Positions 45,369-53,118 of a DNA stretch of 64,000 nt are shown here, piece after piece. Within the stretch, counting starts at the first letter, position 1. Every line of letters begins with the position of its first letter. The translations under genes were made by a program, and so were the position numbers. Source of the DNA: DSVZ01 sp964568145 (GTDB lineage: Bacteria > Verrucomicrobiota > Verrucomicrobiia > Limisphaerales > J093); contig CAZMOZ010000007.1 in NCBI GenBank assembly GCA_964568145.1, positions 124,001 through 188,000 of the forward strand, given 5' to 3'. Below the pieces are notes generated by a model that made no database searches, was not told where the DNA came from, and saw only the letters and a program-made list of their open reading frames with translations.

Positions 45369-47822
45369 ATGGAAAACGCACGCAAGACGCTCGACGACCG
45401 CGCGAAGATGACCGAGCTGGAGCGGCTCCGGCACTCCTGCGCCCACGTCATGGCCACGGCCATCCTGCGCCTGTGGCCGGACGCCCAGTTCGCCTACGGT
45501 CCGCCGGTCGAGAACGGCTTTTATTACGACCTCGAGTGCTCCCACCGTATCACGCCGGAGGATTTCCCGGCCATCGAAGCGGAGATGAGGAAGGAGATCA
45601 AGGCCAACCACCCCTTCGAGCGGATCGTCGTCCCGCGCGAGCAGGCCATCCGGGACGCCCAAAGCGGCCGGCTCGGGGGCCTCGCCGAGCGGCCGGGCCA
45701 CCCGAGCAAGTTCAAGCTCGACTTGCTCAACCAGATTCCCGAAGGCGAGCCGATTTCGTACTACCGGAATGGGGATTTCGTGGACCTGTGCGCCGGGCCG
45801 CACGTGCTGCGCACGGGCAACATCGGCGCGTTCAAACTCACCACCGTGGCCAGCGCCTACTACAAGGGCGACGAGCGCAACCCGCAGCTCCAGCGCGTGT
45901 ACGGCACGGCGTTCAAGAACAAGACCCAGCTCGACGAGTATTTCAAGATGCTCGAAGAGGCCAGGCGCCGCGACCATCGCAGGATCGGCGCGGAGATGGG
46001 CCTCTACGTGATTGACACCGAATACGTCGGGCCGGGCCTGCCGCTGTGGCTGCCCAAGGGCACGGTGCTCGTTGAGGAACTGGAAAAGCTGGCGAAGGAA
46101 ACCGAATTCGCCGCCGGCTACGTGCGCGTGAAGACGCCGCACTTGGCGAGGGAGAAGATGTACCGGACCAGCGGGCATCTGCCGTACTACGCGGAGTCGA
46201 TGTTTCCGCCAATGGAATTGCGGGAAGAAGGGGGAGCGCACGCGCCCTCGCGTGCAGCTTCCGGCGCCCCGCCGGAAGCGGCCTCTGGCGCCACTTATTC
46301 CAAACGCAGGCTCCCGCACTTCGAGCGTCCTTGGGCCAAGTACCTGGTGACATTCTCTACCCACAACCGGAGGCAGATCCCGCCCGCGGAGCGGGACGTT
46401 GTGCTCAAAAGCGTGCTGTTTGGCCACGAGCGCCGGCAGTACGAACTCTTCGCGGTGTGCGTGATGCCTGACCACGTTCACATGCTGTTTGAGCCGCAGA
46501 TCAAAGCCGAAGACGCCGCGGGGAACTCGGTTTTTTATTCACTCACTGAAATCCTACAAGGCATCAAGTCCAGTACAGCCCATCGGATCAACAAGACATT
46601 CGGCTGGGAAGGTCCGGTCTGGGAAAAGGAGTCCTTTGACCGGCTGATTCGCTCGGAGTCGGACTTCGAAGAGAAATTCCATTACGTCTGCCGCAATCCT
46701 TGGGACGCTGGCGTGGTTGGCCCAACCGAATCGTATCCATGGCTCTGGACGCCAGACTATGCGGCGGACGAGGCGTCCGCCGCTGCACGCGAGGGCGCGT
46801 GCGCTCCCCGATCAGAGCGTGAGGCGCGTGCGCTCCCCGAGCCCGAGCGCTACTACCTCAAAGCCATGAACTGCCCGCATCACCACCGCATTTTTGCGGC
46901 GGCACCGCGCAGTTATCGCGACCTCCCGCTGCGGCTGGCCGAATACGGCTGCTGCTACCGGTACGAGCAGTCCGGCGAGCTGTTCGGCCTGATGCGCGTG
47001 CGCTCGCTCAACATGAACGATGCGCACATTTACTGCACCCCGGAGCAGTTTGCCGCCGAGTTCAACGCCGTGAACGAGATGTACCTCAAGTACTTCAAGA
47101 TCTTCGGCATCGAGAAGTACGTCATGCGCTTCAGCACACACGACCCCGCCAAGCTCGGCCACAAGTTCGTCAACGAGCCGGAGCTGTGGCGGCAGACCGA
47201 GGACATGGTGCGCCAGGTGTTGAAGGACTCGGGCCTCAACTTCGTCGAGGTGCCGAACGAGGCGGCGTTTTACGGGCCGAAGATTGACGTGCAGGTCTGG
47301 AGCGTCATCGGCCGGGAGTTCACCCTGGCCACGAACCAGGTGGACTTCGCCCAGCCGCGGCGCTTCGGCCTCACCTACCGCGACCGCGACAACGCGGACA
47401 AGACGCCGCTGTGCATCCACCGCGCGCCGTTGGGCACGCACGAGCGGTTCATCGGCTTCCTGATTGAGCATTACGCCGGCAACTTCCCGCTCTGGCTGGC
47501 GCCCGACCAGGTGCGCGTGCTGACCGTGGGCTCGGAGGAGGACCCCGCCAGCGCGCCGCTGATCCGCTACGCGCGGGGCATCGTGGAGGAACTCCGCGCC
47601 CGGATGGTGCGCGTGGAAGGCGATTTCAGTGCCACGCCCATCAAGGCGAAGATCGCCGGCGCCGAGCAGGCGCGCGTGCACACCATGCTGGTAATCGGAC
47701 CGCGCGATCTGGAGGCCGGCGCGGTGAGCGTGCGGGTGCATGGCAAAGGCAACGTCGGGGCGAAGCCGCGGGCGGAGGCGGTAGCGGAAATCCTGGCCGC
47801 GATCCGCGAGCGGTGGTCGTGA
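45369..47822 (+). CDS. thrS: Threonyl-tRNA synthetase with an in-frame transposase insertion
   Basis: An 817-residue ORF in which residues 1-287 and ~493-817 form a complete ThrRS without the N-terminal TGS domain. The editing domain carries H22-x3-H26 and C141-x3-H145. The catalytic core has 'SGHLPYYAESMF', the zinc cysteine C502 in AMNCPHHH, 'RYEQSGELFGLMRVRS', and 'FYGPKIDVQ', followed by an intact anticodon-binding domain. Between 'MELREE' and 'ERYYLKAMNC', where relatives have a short surface loop, lie ~205 foreign residues encoding a RAYT transposase. No stop or frame change occurs. The product either tolerates a large insertion next to the active site or is inactive, in which case another thrS must exist. 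ATG 45369 precedes the editing domain. Confidence 0.9.
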   Translation: MENARKTLDDRAKMTELERLRHSCAHVMATAILRLWPDAQFAYGPPVENGFYYDLECSHRITPEDFPAIEAEMRKEIKANHPFERIVVPREQAIRDAQSGRLGGLAERPGHPSKFKLDLLNQIPEGEPISYYRNGDFVDLCAGPHVLRTGNIGAFKLTTVASAYYKGDERNPQLQRVYGTAFKNKTQLDEYFKMLEEARRRDHRRIGAEMGLYVIDTEYVGPGLPLWLPKGTVLVEELEKLAKETEFAAGYVRVKTPHLAREKMYRTSGHLPYYAESMFPPMELREEGGAHAPSRAASGAPPEAASGATYSKRRLPHFERPWAKYLVTFSTHNRRQIPPAERDVVLKSVLFGHERRQYELFAVCVMPDHVHMLFEPQIKAEDAAGNSVFYSLTEILQGIKSSTAHRINKTFGWEGPVWEKESFDRLIRSESDFEEKFHYVCRNPWDAGVVGPTESYPWLWTPDYAADEASAAAREGACAPRSEREARALPEPERYYLKAMNCPHHHRIFAAAPRSYRDLPLRLAEYGCCYRYEQSGELFGLMRVRSLNMNDAHIYCTPEQFAAEFNAVNEMYLKYFKIFGIEKYVMRFSTHDPAKLGHKFVNEPELWRQTEDMVRQVLKDSGLNFVEVPNEAAFYGPKIDVQVWSVIGREFTLATNQVDFAQPRRFGLTYRDRDNADKTPLCIHRAPLGTHERFIGFLIEHYAGNFPLWLAPDQVRVLTVGSEEDPASAPLIRYARGIVEELRARMVRVEGDFSATPIKAKIAGAEQARVHTMLVIGPRDLEAGAVSVRVHGKGNVGAKPRAEAVAEILAAIRERWS
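46231..46278 (+). repeat. Left REP hairpins of the RAYT element
   Basis: GGAG (46233-46236) precedes GCACGCG-CCCT-CGCGTGC (46238-46255), a perfect 7-bp hairpin. A second hairpin, CTTCCGGC-GCCCC-GCCGGAAG, follows at 46258-46278. A GGAG/GTAG tetranucleotide at the foot of a hairpin is the mark of RAYT-linked REPs. Confidence 0.8.
46231..46809 (+). mobile_element. RAYT (REP-associated tyrosine transposase) element inside thrS
   Basis: A 579-bp element, exactly 193 codons, bounded by a perfect 28-bp inverted repeat (46231-46258 and 46782-46809). Encoded within thrS codons ~303-465 is a Y1/RAYT transposase: 'KRRLPHFERPWAKYLVTFSTHNRR' start, HuH motif in VMPDHVHMLF (H369, H371), 'GPVWEKESFDRLIR', and candidate catalytic Tyr439 in HYVCRNPWDAGVV, closing with YPWLW. 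The transposase has no clear start of its own; ATG 46212 upstream in thrS is possible. Base composition appears less GC-rich than the flanking thrS, consistent with recent arrival. RAYTs are single-copy housekeeping-like relatives of IS200 transposases that are linked to REP sequences. Confidence 0.9.
46761..46838 (-). repeat. Right REP hairpins and a partial third copy
   Basis: The hairpin GCGGCGGACG-AGG-CGTCCGCCGC (46761-46783) is followed by the inverted REP (GCACGCG-AGGG-CGCGTGC at 46785-46802, CTCC after it). GGCGCGTGCGCTCCCC (46794-46809) recurs exactly at 46823-46838, a 16-bp direct repeat outside the element and inside thrS. Confidence 0.75.
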
Positions 47823-47994
47823 ACCAGCGCTCGCGCAGCGCGGACCCGGTGGCGCAGACTGGCGGTCTGCTGTTTCGCAAGTTGGTAACCTGCGGGGCTG
47901 GCTGCCAGCGGCACGGCTGTTTGCATCGCGTGGCCGGCCTGCTACACCTTCCCTAGTCAGACCCAAACCACAAACCACCATCGTGCATCCTCCC

Positions 47995-48618
47995 ATGAAC
48001 AAACTCCTCACGGAATTCATCGGTACGTTCTTCCTCGTGCTCACCGTCGGCTGCACGGTCGTTCCCGGCGCGGCCGGTGTCATTGCGCCGCTGGCCATCG
48101 GCAGCGCCCTGATGGTGATGATCTTCGCCGGCGGCCACATCTCCGGCGGCCACTACAACCCGGCGGTCACGCTGGCCGTGTGGCTGCGCGGCCGTTGCCC
48201 GGCCAGGGACGCGGTGCCCTACATGGCGGTCCAGCTCGTCGGCGCCGCCGTGGCCGCGGTGGTGGTCGGGTTCCTGTACGGTCCGGGCAAGCCGATGGCG
48301 ATCGCCAGCGTGCCCAAGGCCTTTCTGGCCGAATTCCTGTTCACGTTCGCGCTGGCCTACGTGGTGCTCAACGTGGCCACCGCGTAGGGAACGGCGAACA
48401 ACTCATTCTACGGACTGGCCATCGGTTTCACCGTGCTCACCGGCGCTTTTGCCGTCGGCGGCATCTCGGGCGGGGCGTTCAACCCGGCGGTGGCCCTCGG
48501 CGCGGGCCTGATGAAGCTCGTCCAGCTCCCGCAAATCTGGAACCACATCGTGGCGGGCCTGCTGGGCGGCGCGGCGGCCGCTGCTGTGTTCAAGTTCGCC
48601 AATCCGGGCGACAAGTGA
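47995..48618 (+). pseudogene. aqpZ: Aquaporin (MIP family) interrupted by one amber codon
   Basis: A water/glycerol channel gene of ~207 codons with both pore motifs intact: HYNPAVT in the first half and AFNPAVA in the second, plus the N-terminal 'LLTEFIGTFFLVLTVG'. The frame is broken by a single TAG at 48385-48387, between VVLNVATA and GTANNSFYGLAIGFTV; relatives have a lysine (AAG) there, so one A-to-T change explains it. No frameshift is present. As it stands it makes a half-channel, unless the codon is read through or is a sequencing error. ATG 47995 is preferred to GTG 47983. Confidence 0.8.
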
Positions 48619-48759
48619 GCGGCGCGTTGGTCACGCGACCAAGATTGGCCAGAGGCGAAGCCAGAGGTTGAATGGCGGTGGGCGTTCCGACGGCCACCGG
48701 CCACCGGCGGCCGTGAACCCCGCATTTTGACGCGGGCTGAAAAAGCCGGACTTTCCGGT

Positions 48760-49245
48760 ATGACCAACACGGCCAAACCCAATTGCCTCGCCCCCAATAC
48801 CGGCGCGGCTTTATCGGTCCTTGGCGACGTATATCGCGTGCTAACTGGCGGCGCTGACACCGGCGGCGCGTACGCCATGCTTGAAGCCCGGATTCAGCCT
48901 GGCGGGGGCCCGCCGCCGCCCGTTCACGCGCGGGAAGACGAGGCGTTCTTCGTACGCAAGGGCGAGCTTGCGTTCCCCCTGGGCGATCACCGCGGCGTGG
49001 CGGGTGCCGGCGCGTTTGTCCAGGGGCCGCGTGGCATTCCGCACGCCTTCAAGAACGAGAGCCAACGCCCGGCGCGGCTGCTGGTGTTCGTCACCCCGGC
49101 CGGCTTCGAGAAATTCATCGCCGAGATCGCGATGCCGTTGGCTTCCTTTGATTCACCGCCTGTGCCGGCTACCGCGGCGGACTTTCAGAAGCTTCTCGCC
49201 GTCGCGCTCCGGTACGGCATCGAAATCCTCCCGCCCCCGCAATGA
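48760..49245 (+). CDS. Cupin-domain protein
   Basis: A 161-residue single-domain beta-barrel: 'PVHAREDEAFFVRKGELAFPLGDHRGVAGAGAFVQGPRGIPHAFKNESQRPARLLVFVTPAGFEKF'. The first cupin motif (H-x3-D/E-E...G) and the second (P-x2-IPHAF-N) are both recognisable. Proteins of this type include quercetin-dioxygenase-like and unknown enzymes; substrate unknown. ATG 48760 starts the protein. Confidence 0.8.
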   Translation: MTNTAKPNCLAPNTGAALSVLGDVYRVLTGGADTGGAYAMLEARIQPGGGPPPPVHAREDEAFFVRKGELAFPLGDHRGVAGAGAFVQGPRGIPHAFKNESQRPARLLVFVTPAGFEKFIAEIAMPLASFDSPPVPATAADFQKLLAVALRYGIEILPPPQ

Positions 49246-49449
49246 ACGCGGGCCGGCCGGGACAGATCCCCGGCGACAACAAGGCGCCCGGCGCTGCAAT
49301 GAGCGCGCGGCCACAACCCAGCATCAGCCTTGCGTGCGCGGCAGCGGTCGCGACACCACAAGTCAACGCAAACAGGCGGAGGCAGAATCCCTCCGCCCCC
49401 GCCCGTTACGATTCCGAAACCCCGGACCGGACAACACCCGCGCCCCGTC

Positions 49450-49839
49450 CTAGGCGTTCCAGGTGTAGGTGGCCGGCGCCACCTTCTTGACTTCCCTGAT
49501 GCCCTTGCCCGTCGAGTTGAACCACACGTAGATGCGCTGCGGGTTCAAGCCGAGCTTGGCGGCGATCTCGCGGACGGAGATCCCACCCTTGCCGGCGCCC
49601 TGGAGCAGGGCGATCACCTTGGCCTTGAGTTTTCCCGGCCGCCGCGCGCGGAAGGCGGGTTTGGCCGCCGCTTTTCCGGCCGCCTTGGCTCTGGCCGGAG
49701 CGGCCACGGGCGCGCCGCCCCCGACATAGGCCATGAGGCGGCTGTCTATCCTCGCGATGCGGGCCAGGAGGGCTTCCTTTTCTTTGAGCAATCCGGCGAT
49801 CCCTTTGAGATCGGCGGATGTGAGTTGCAACAAGTTCAT
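49450..49839 (-). CDS. Small DNA-binding protein: coiled coil, Lys/Ala linker, helix-turn-helix
   Basis: A 129-residue basic protein. Residues ~1-40 form a helix ('DLKGIAGLLKEKEALLARIARIDSRLMAYVG'). A histone H1-like linker rich in Ala, Lys and Arg follows ('ARAKAAGKAAAKPAFRARRPGK'), then a winged-helix/HTH domain: 'AKVIALLQGAGKGGISVREIAAKLGLNPQRIYVWFNSTGKG'. This suggests a nucleoid-associated or regulatory DNA-binding protein. No named family recognised. ATG 49839 is chosen over an upstream in-frame start. Confidence 0.7.
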   Translation of the reverse strand: MNLLQLTSADLKGIAGLLKEKEALLARIARIDSRLMAYVGGGAPVAAPARAKAAGKAAAKPAFRARRPGKLKAKVIALLQGAGKGGISVREIAAKLGLNPQRIYVWFNSTGKGIREVKKVAPATYTWNA

Positions 49840-50247
49840 GCGGCAGTTATATAAGCCTCTCCTCTCGCACAACGCAAGCTTTGTTTGGCCGGCGGGTGCG
49901 CTTGCCACTCACATCCCGCTTCGGTAACCTTGGCTGGAACGAATCAAACCAACCGAAGAGTTCCGCCTCGTGCGTGCGGTTGGAGAGGTCGCCTTGCTAA
50001 CTTCGTTCCCCAAACCTTCGTTAACCCGAAAACTGAAGTTGGCCGTAGCGCAGCGCGTCCCGCCTGCCCAACTTCGATTTCGGGGTTGACCGAACACGAC
50101 TGCGTGAAGGATGAAACCCGCCCTTAGACGGGCACCGTCAGAGGCGCATCGAACGCCTGCGCTCCCCAATGCCGATCGATTCGTCCGGGCCTGGCCGGAT
50201 CGGCCGATCGAGAACCTCGAAGGAGCACGGAGACCGGGAAGCAAAAC
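49840..50247. other. 408-bp divergent spacer
   Basis: Separates the minus-strand DNA-binding gene from the plus-strand methyltransferase and contains family B copy 3 (50021-50089). Outside that repeat I see no gene or clear promoter. Confidence 0.5.
50021..50089. repeat. ~70-bp palindromic element, family B copy 3 (inverted core)
   Basis: Arms TTAACCCGAAAACTGAAGTTGG (50021-50042) and CCAACTTCGATTTCGGGGTTGA (50068-50089). The core GGCCGTAGCGCAGCGCGTCC is the reverse complement of that in copies 1 and 2, so the element is inserted in both orientations. Confidence 0.85.
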
Positions 50248-51063
50248 ATGCACCAGCCTCCATCCAGCCTCCACCAAGCCTTGCTCTCCCTTCGGCCGCT
50301 GGCTGGTGGCCGCGCGGTTGGCAGGGGCCGGGCGGTCTGCTTACATCGCCGCGTGCTGCTGCCCCGGCTCATCCGGCACCATCTCAAGCACGGGACCGAC
50401 GACGAGTTCTACCGCCTCCAAGCGCGCGACGCCATCGCGTGGCTCGGGCGGGTGGGCGTCGCCTTCGCGCCCGGCACCACCGTGCTGGACCTGGGCTGCG
50501 GCACCGGGATCTTCGGCGGCGAACTGCTCCGGCTGGGCTGCCGCGTGACCTTCGCGGACGAAAAGAACTGGCTGTCCCCGTCGCTGGCGGGCGCGGTCTT
50601 CCGGGCGGTGAACATTGACCGGGACGACCTCGCGATCCTCGGCCGGCATGAGGTGGTGATCTGCTCGAACGTCCTCGAGCACCTCGCGCGGCCGGACAAG
50701 CTGCTGGATGCCATCGCGGACCTGCTGGCGCCCGGCGGCGTGTTTTACCTGAGCTGGACAAACTGGCTCTCGCCGTGGGGCGGGCACGACTTTTCGCCGT
50801 TTCACTACCTCGGCCCCCGGCTCGGCCCGCGCCTGTGGGATCGCTGGGTGCGGCGGCCGCGCCAGCTCCGGCCGTTTGAGAACCTGTACCCCACGCACAT
50901 CGGCGCGGTGCTGCGGGCGCTGCGCCGCCGGCCGGCCCTGCGGGTTCGACAGGTGGTGCCGCGTTACTACCCGGAACTGGCGTTCATCATGGCGGTGCCG
51001 GGGCTGCGGGAGTTCCTGGCCTGGAACTGCGCGGTGGTGGTTGGGTTGCGCCGCCAAGTCTAA
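50248..51063 (+). CDS. Class I SAM-dependent methyltransferase
   Basis: A 271-residue protein with motif I 'TVLDLGCGTGIFGGELL' and the downstream 'EVVICSNVLEHLARPDKLLDAIADLLAPGGVFYLSWTNW', the pattern of small-molecule or glycolipid methyltransferases. 'SPWGGHDFSPFHYLG' is a feature of a subgroup near polysaccharide genes. A glycosyltransferase and another methyltransferase lie directly downstream on the opposite strand, so a role in surface-glycan modification is plausible. The first ~30 residues look less conserved, so an internal start is possible. Confidence 0.8.
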   Translation: MHQPPSSLHQALLSLRPLAGGRAVGRGRAVCLHRRVLLPRLIRHHLKHGTDDEFYRLQARDAIAWLGRVGVAFAPGTTVLDLGCGTGIFGGELLRLGCRVTFADEKNWLSPSLAGAVFRAVNIDRDDLAILGRHEVVICSNVLEHLARPDKLLDAIADLLAPGGVFYLSWTNWLSPWGGHDFSPFHYLGPRLGPRLWDRWVRRPRQLRPFENLYPTHIGAVLRALRRRPALRVRQVVPRYYPELAFIMAVPGLREFLAWNCAVVVGLRRQV

Positions 51064-51084
51064 GCGGGTTCTTTGGGACCCGTG

Positions 51085-51909
51085 TCAATATCCTTCCTTC
51101 CGCCAGCGGGTCAGGAACCGCCGCCAACGTTGCTGCCAGAGGTTGAGCGGTCCGACATCAGCCGGGAGCGGTTCCAACTCAGCTCTTGACCGCACGGGCA
51201 CAAGCTTCCTGGCCGCCTCGATCCAATGGCGGTTGTGGTAGATGCGTATGCCATCAAGGTGTGGTGTCCGCGCCCAGCCGCGTGGCCTGGCTCCGAGCGA
51301 GCCACGATAGTTGTAGTGACAGGGCAGAATGATGACTTGGTCGGAAAACTGTGTGTGGATGACTTCGTTCAAGGCGAGCTGGTCATCCACCAGGTTGCGA
51401 TAGCGCGTCCGTCCGCGACGCTCCACTTCACGCCGCAGTCCCAAGCTGGCTTTCACATTCCAGAACGTCACGCCAGCGTTGAGGAAATTGCTGGTGTACA
51501 CCCTTCTTCCCAGACACCGGCCCCCGTCGTGTTCGACACACCCGGCGAACCAGGCCCCGCGCAGCAATTCGGGAATCGCTGGGAGCGGCTGGAGACACAA
51601 CACATCACAACCGTCCACCACCAGCGCGTAATCCACGTCGAGTTCGTCAATGAACAGCCAGCGCCGGTAGTCCGCATCCCGCATTGGATGCGAAAAGGAC
51701 GGGTCGGGCGTGCGCAGGTGATATTGGATCCCCGCCACCTGGTTGACTGGCAGGTGGTCGCCGAGGATGAAGGCGTGAAGTTCCAAGTGCGGATTTTGGG
51801 CAAAGCTGGTGAACGTGTAGTCAAGCCGTTCGGCGTGCGCGCCGTAAACCACGGTCACCACCGCCTGTCGGCCTCCGGCAGAAGCTGGATTGGCTGGAAT
51901 CGAGTTCAT
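51085..51909 (-). CDS. Glycosyltransferase (GT-A, GT8-like)
   Basis: A 274-residue protein with a GT-A-like layout: 'RRWLFIDELDVDYALVVDGCDVLCLQPL' provides a D-x-D-type metal/nucleotide-sugar site (VVDGCD), 'VYTSNFLNAGVTFWNVKASLGLR' and 'LVDDQLALNEVI' resemble GT8 core motifs, and 'IRIYHN' corresponds to the late GT8 histidine block. The acceptor is unknown. Its start overlaps the stop of the upstream methyltransferase (ATGA), so they are co-translated. Confidence 0.75.
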   Translation of the reverse strand: MNSIPANPASAGGRQAVVTVVYGAHAERLDYTFTSFAQNPHLELHAFILGDHLPVNQVAGIQYHLRTPDPSFSHPMRDADYRRWLFIDELDVDYALVVDGCDVLCLQPLPAIPELLRGAWFAGCVEHDGGRCLGRRVYTSNFLNAGVTFWNVKASLGLRREVERRGRTRYRNLVDDQLALNEVIHTQFSDQVIILPCHYNYRGSLGARPRGWARTPHLDGIRIYHNRHWIEAARKLVPVRSRAELEPLPADVGPLNLWQQRWRRFLTRWRKEGY

Positions 51910-52916
51910 GGCGGATGGGATGCACCTGGCCCGCGCTCAGTTGGCGCCTGGCTGGAAGCATCGGCCAGACGGTAGTGCGTGCGGTTTGCGAACGACAGTT
52001 GGCGGAAAAAGCGGCGTTTGCGGAAGGGGTCGAGGACCCACGCCAGCCGGGGCAGCGTTTCGCGGCAGAACCGCTCGCCAAACCGCCGCGCCAGCCACGC
52101 AGCGACGGTGCCGCCGCGGGGAGATTGCCGCAGCGGTTGCGGCGCTGTCCCGGCCGCCCATTGCCCGACGTAGTCGCTTTGCAGCGGCGTAGTCTGGAGC
52201 GGCTCCACCAGTCGTGCCCGGCGGGCTTGGACGAAGAGCAGCACCGGTGCGTTATTCACCAGCAGCACCCGGTCTTTCACGTGACGTGGGTCAGCCACCT
52301 CGTACCGCCGGCCGGTGATGGGAAAGGCGTACTTGACGCCCAACACCCGTGAAAAACCGGCGGTGTCCACCATCGCCTGCAACCGCTCGACCTCAAAGCC
52401 GTTCTCCGGCGAAAGCACCCGGTAAAACAGCTCCGGACTGAACTGGTAGAACCCGTGACCGAAGTAGTTGTTCGCCGGCGTGAACAGGATCAGCCGTCCG
52501 CCCACGCGGAGCATCCGCATGCAGTTCCGGATGGCGGTGGGAAAGTCGAAGATGTGCTCCAGGGTGCCGCCGTCGAGGATCAGATCGAATTGTTGCTCCA
52601 GTGCGGGCGGGACGGGTTGGTTGAAATCATGGATCAGATCAGCCCCCTCGTAAGCCGAGGCGTCGGCTGCCAGCACTTCCGAGGCGCCAAGCAACGTCAG
52701 GAACGTCTCCAAGCGGCGTGCTGTGTCCGCCAGCGCGGCAGCGCAATGCGCGCGGGCAGCCGCGTCGGGCGCACGACCCGCCTCAGCCAGCAAGCTGACC
52801 AAGCGTTCCGGGCTCACCCAAAGACTTTGCCGCCCCAGCGTGAGCACCCGCCCCGGCACGATACCGGAACGGCAGGCCTCAACCAGGAAGCGGCAGGATT
52901 CAAGGGTCATTCCCAT
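51906..52916 (-). CDS. SAM-dependent methyltransferase
   Basis: A 336-residue protein with a compact methyltransferase core: 'DLILDGGTLEHIFDFPTAIRNCMRMLRVGGRLILFTPANNYFGHGFYQFSPELFYRVL', typical of type 11/12 methyltransferases associated with glycan or lipid tailoring. The N-terminal region has 'VLTLGRQSLWVSPERL'. Two candidate starts, ATG 52916 and 52910, are given by adjacent codons; a longer frame to 52997 is not supported. It overlaps the glycosyltransferase gene by 4 nt and probably works with it. Confidence 0.75.
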   Translation of the reverse strand: MGMTLESCRFLVEACRSGIVPGRVLTLGRQSLWVSPERLVSLLAEAGRAPDAAARAHCAAALADTARRLETFLTLLGASEVLAADASAYEGADLIHDFNQPVPPALEQQFDLILDGGTLEHIFDFPTAIRNCMRMLRVGGRLILFTPANNYFGHGFYQFSPELFYRVLSPENGFEVERLQAMVDTAGFSRVLGVKYAFPITGRRYEVADPRHVKDRVLLVNNAPVLLFVQARRARLVEPLQTTPLQSDYVGQWAAGTAPQPLRQSPRGGTVAAWLARRFGERFCRETLPRLAWVLDPFRKRRFFRQLSFANRTHYRLADASSQAPTERGPGASHPP

Positions 52917-53118
52917 GACGCACTGCCCGAGAGATTGCGGTGACCACCGCCAGCAGCAAGTTGCTTTTATCTCCGCCTGGCAGAACGGTCGCGACAACTC
53001 GGAATCGTGAGGTCTGATACTTCTGGGCGCATACGATCTTCTGGTTGCGAAAGAGGGCGCAACGCGGTAAATGTGCCATCAACTACGGTGATGGCAACAT
53101 TCAGCAGGCGACTTGGTT

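Noticed and set aside
46231..46809. Reading the thrS insertion as an intein
   Set aside because: There are no intein splice motifs (N-terminal Cys/Ser block, HN at the C-terminus); the HuH and Y1 motifs and the inverted repeats identify a RAYT instead.
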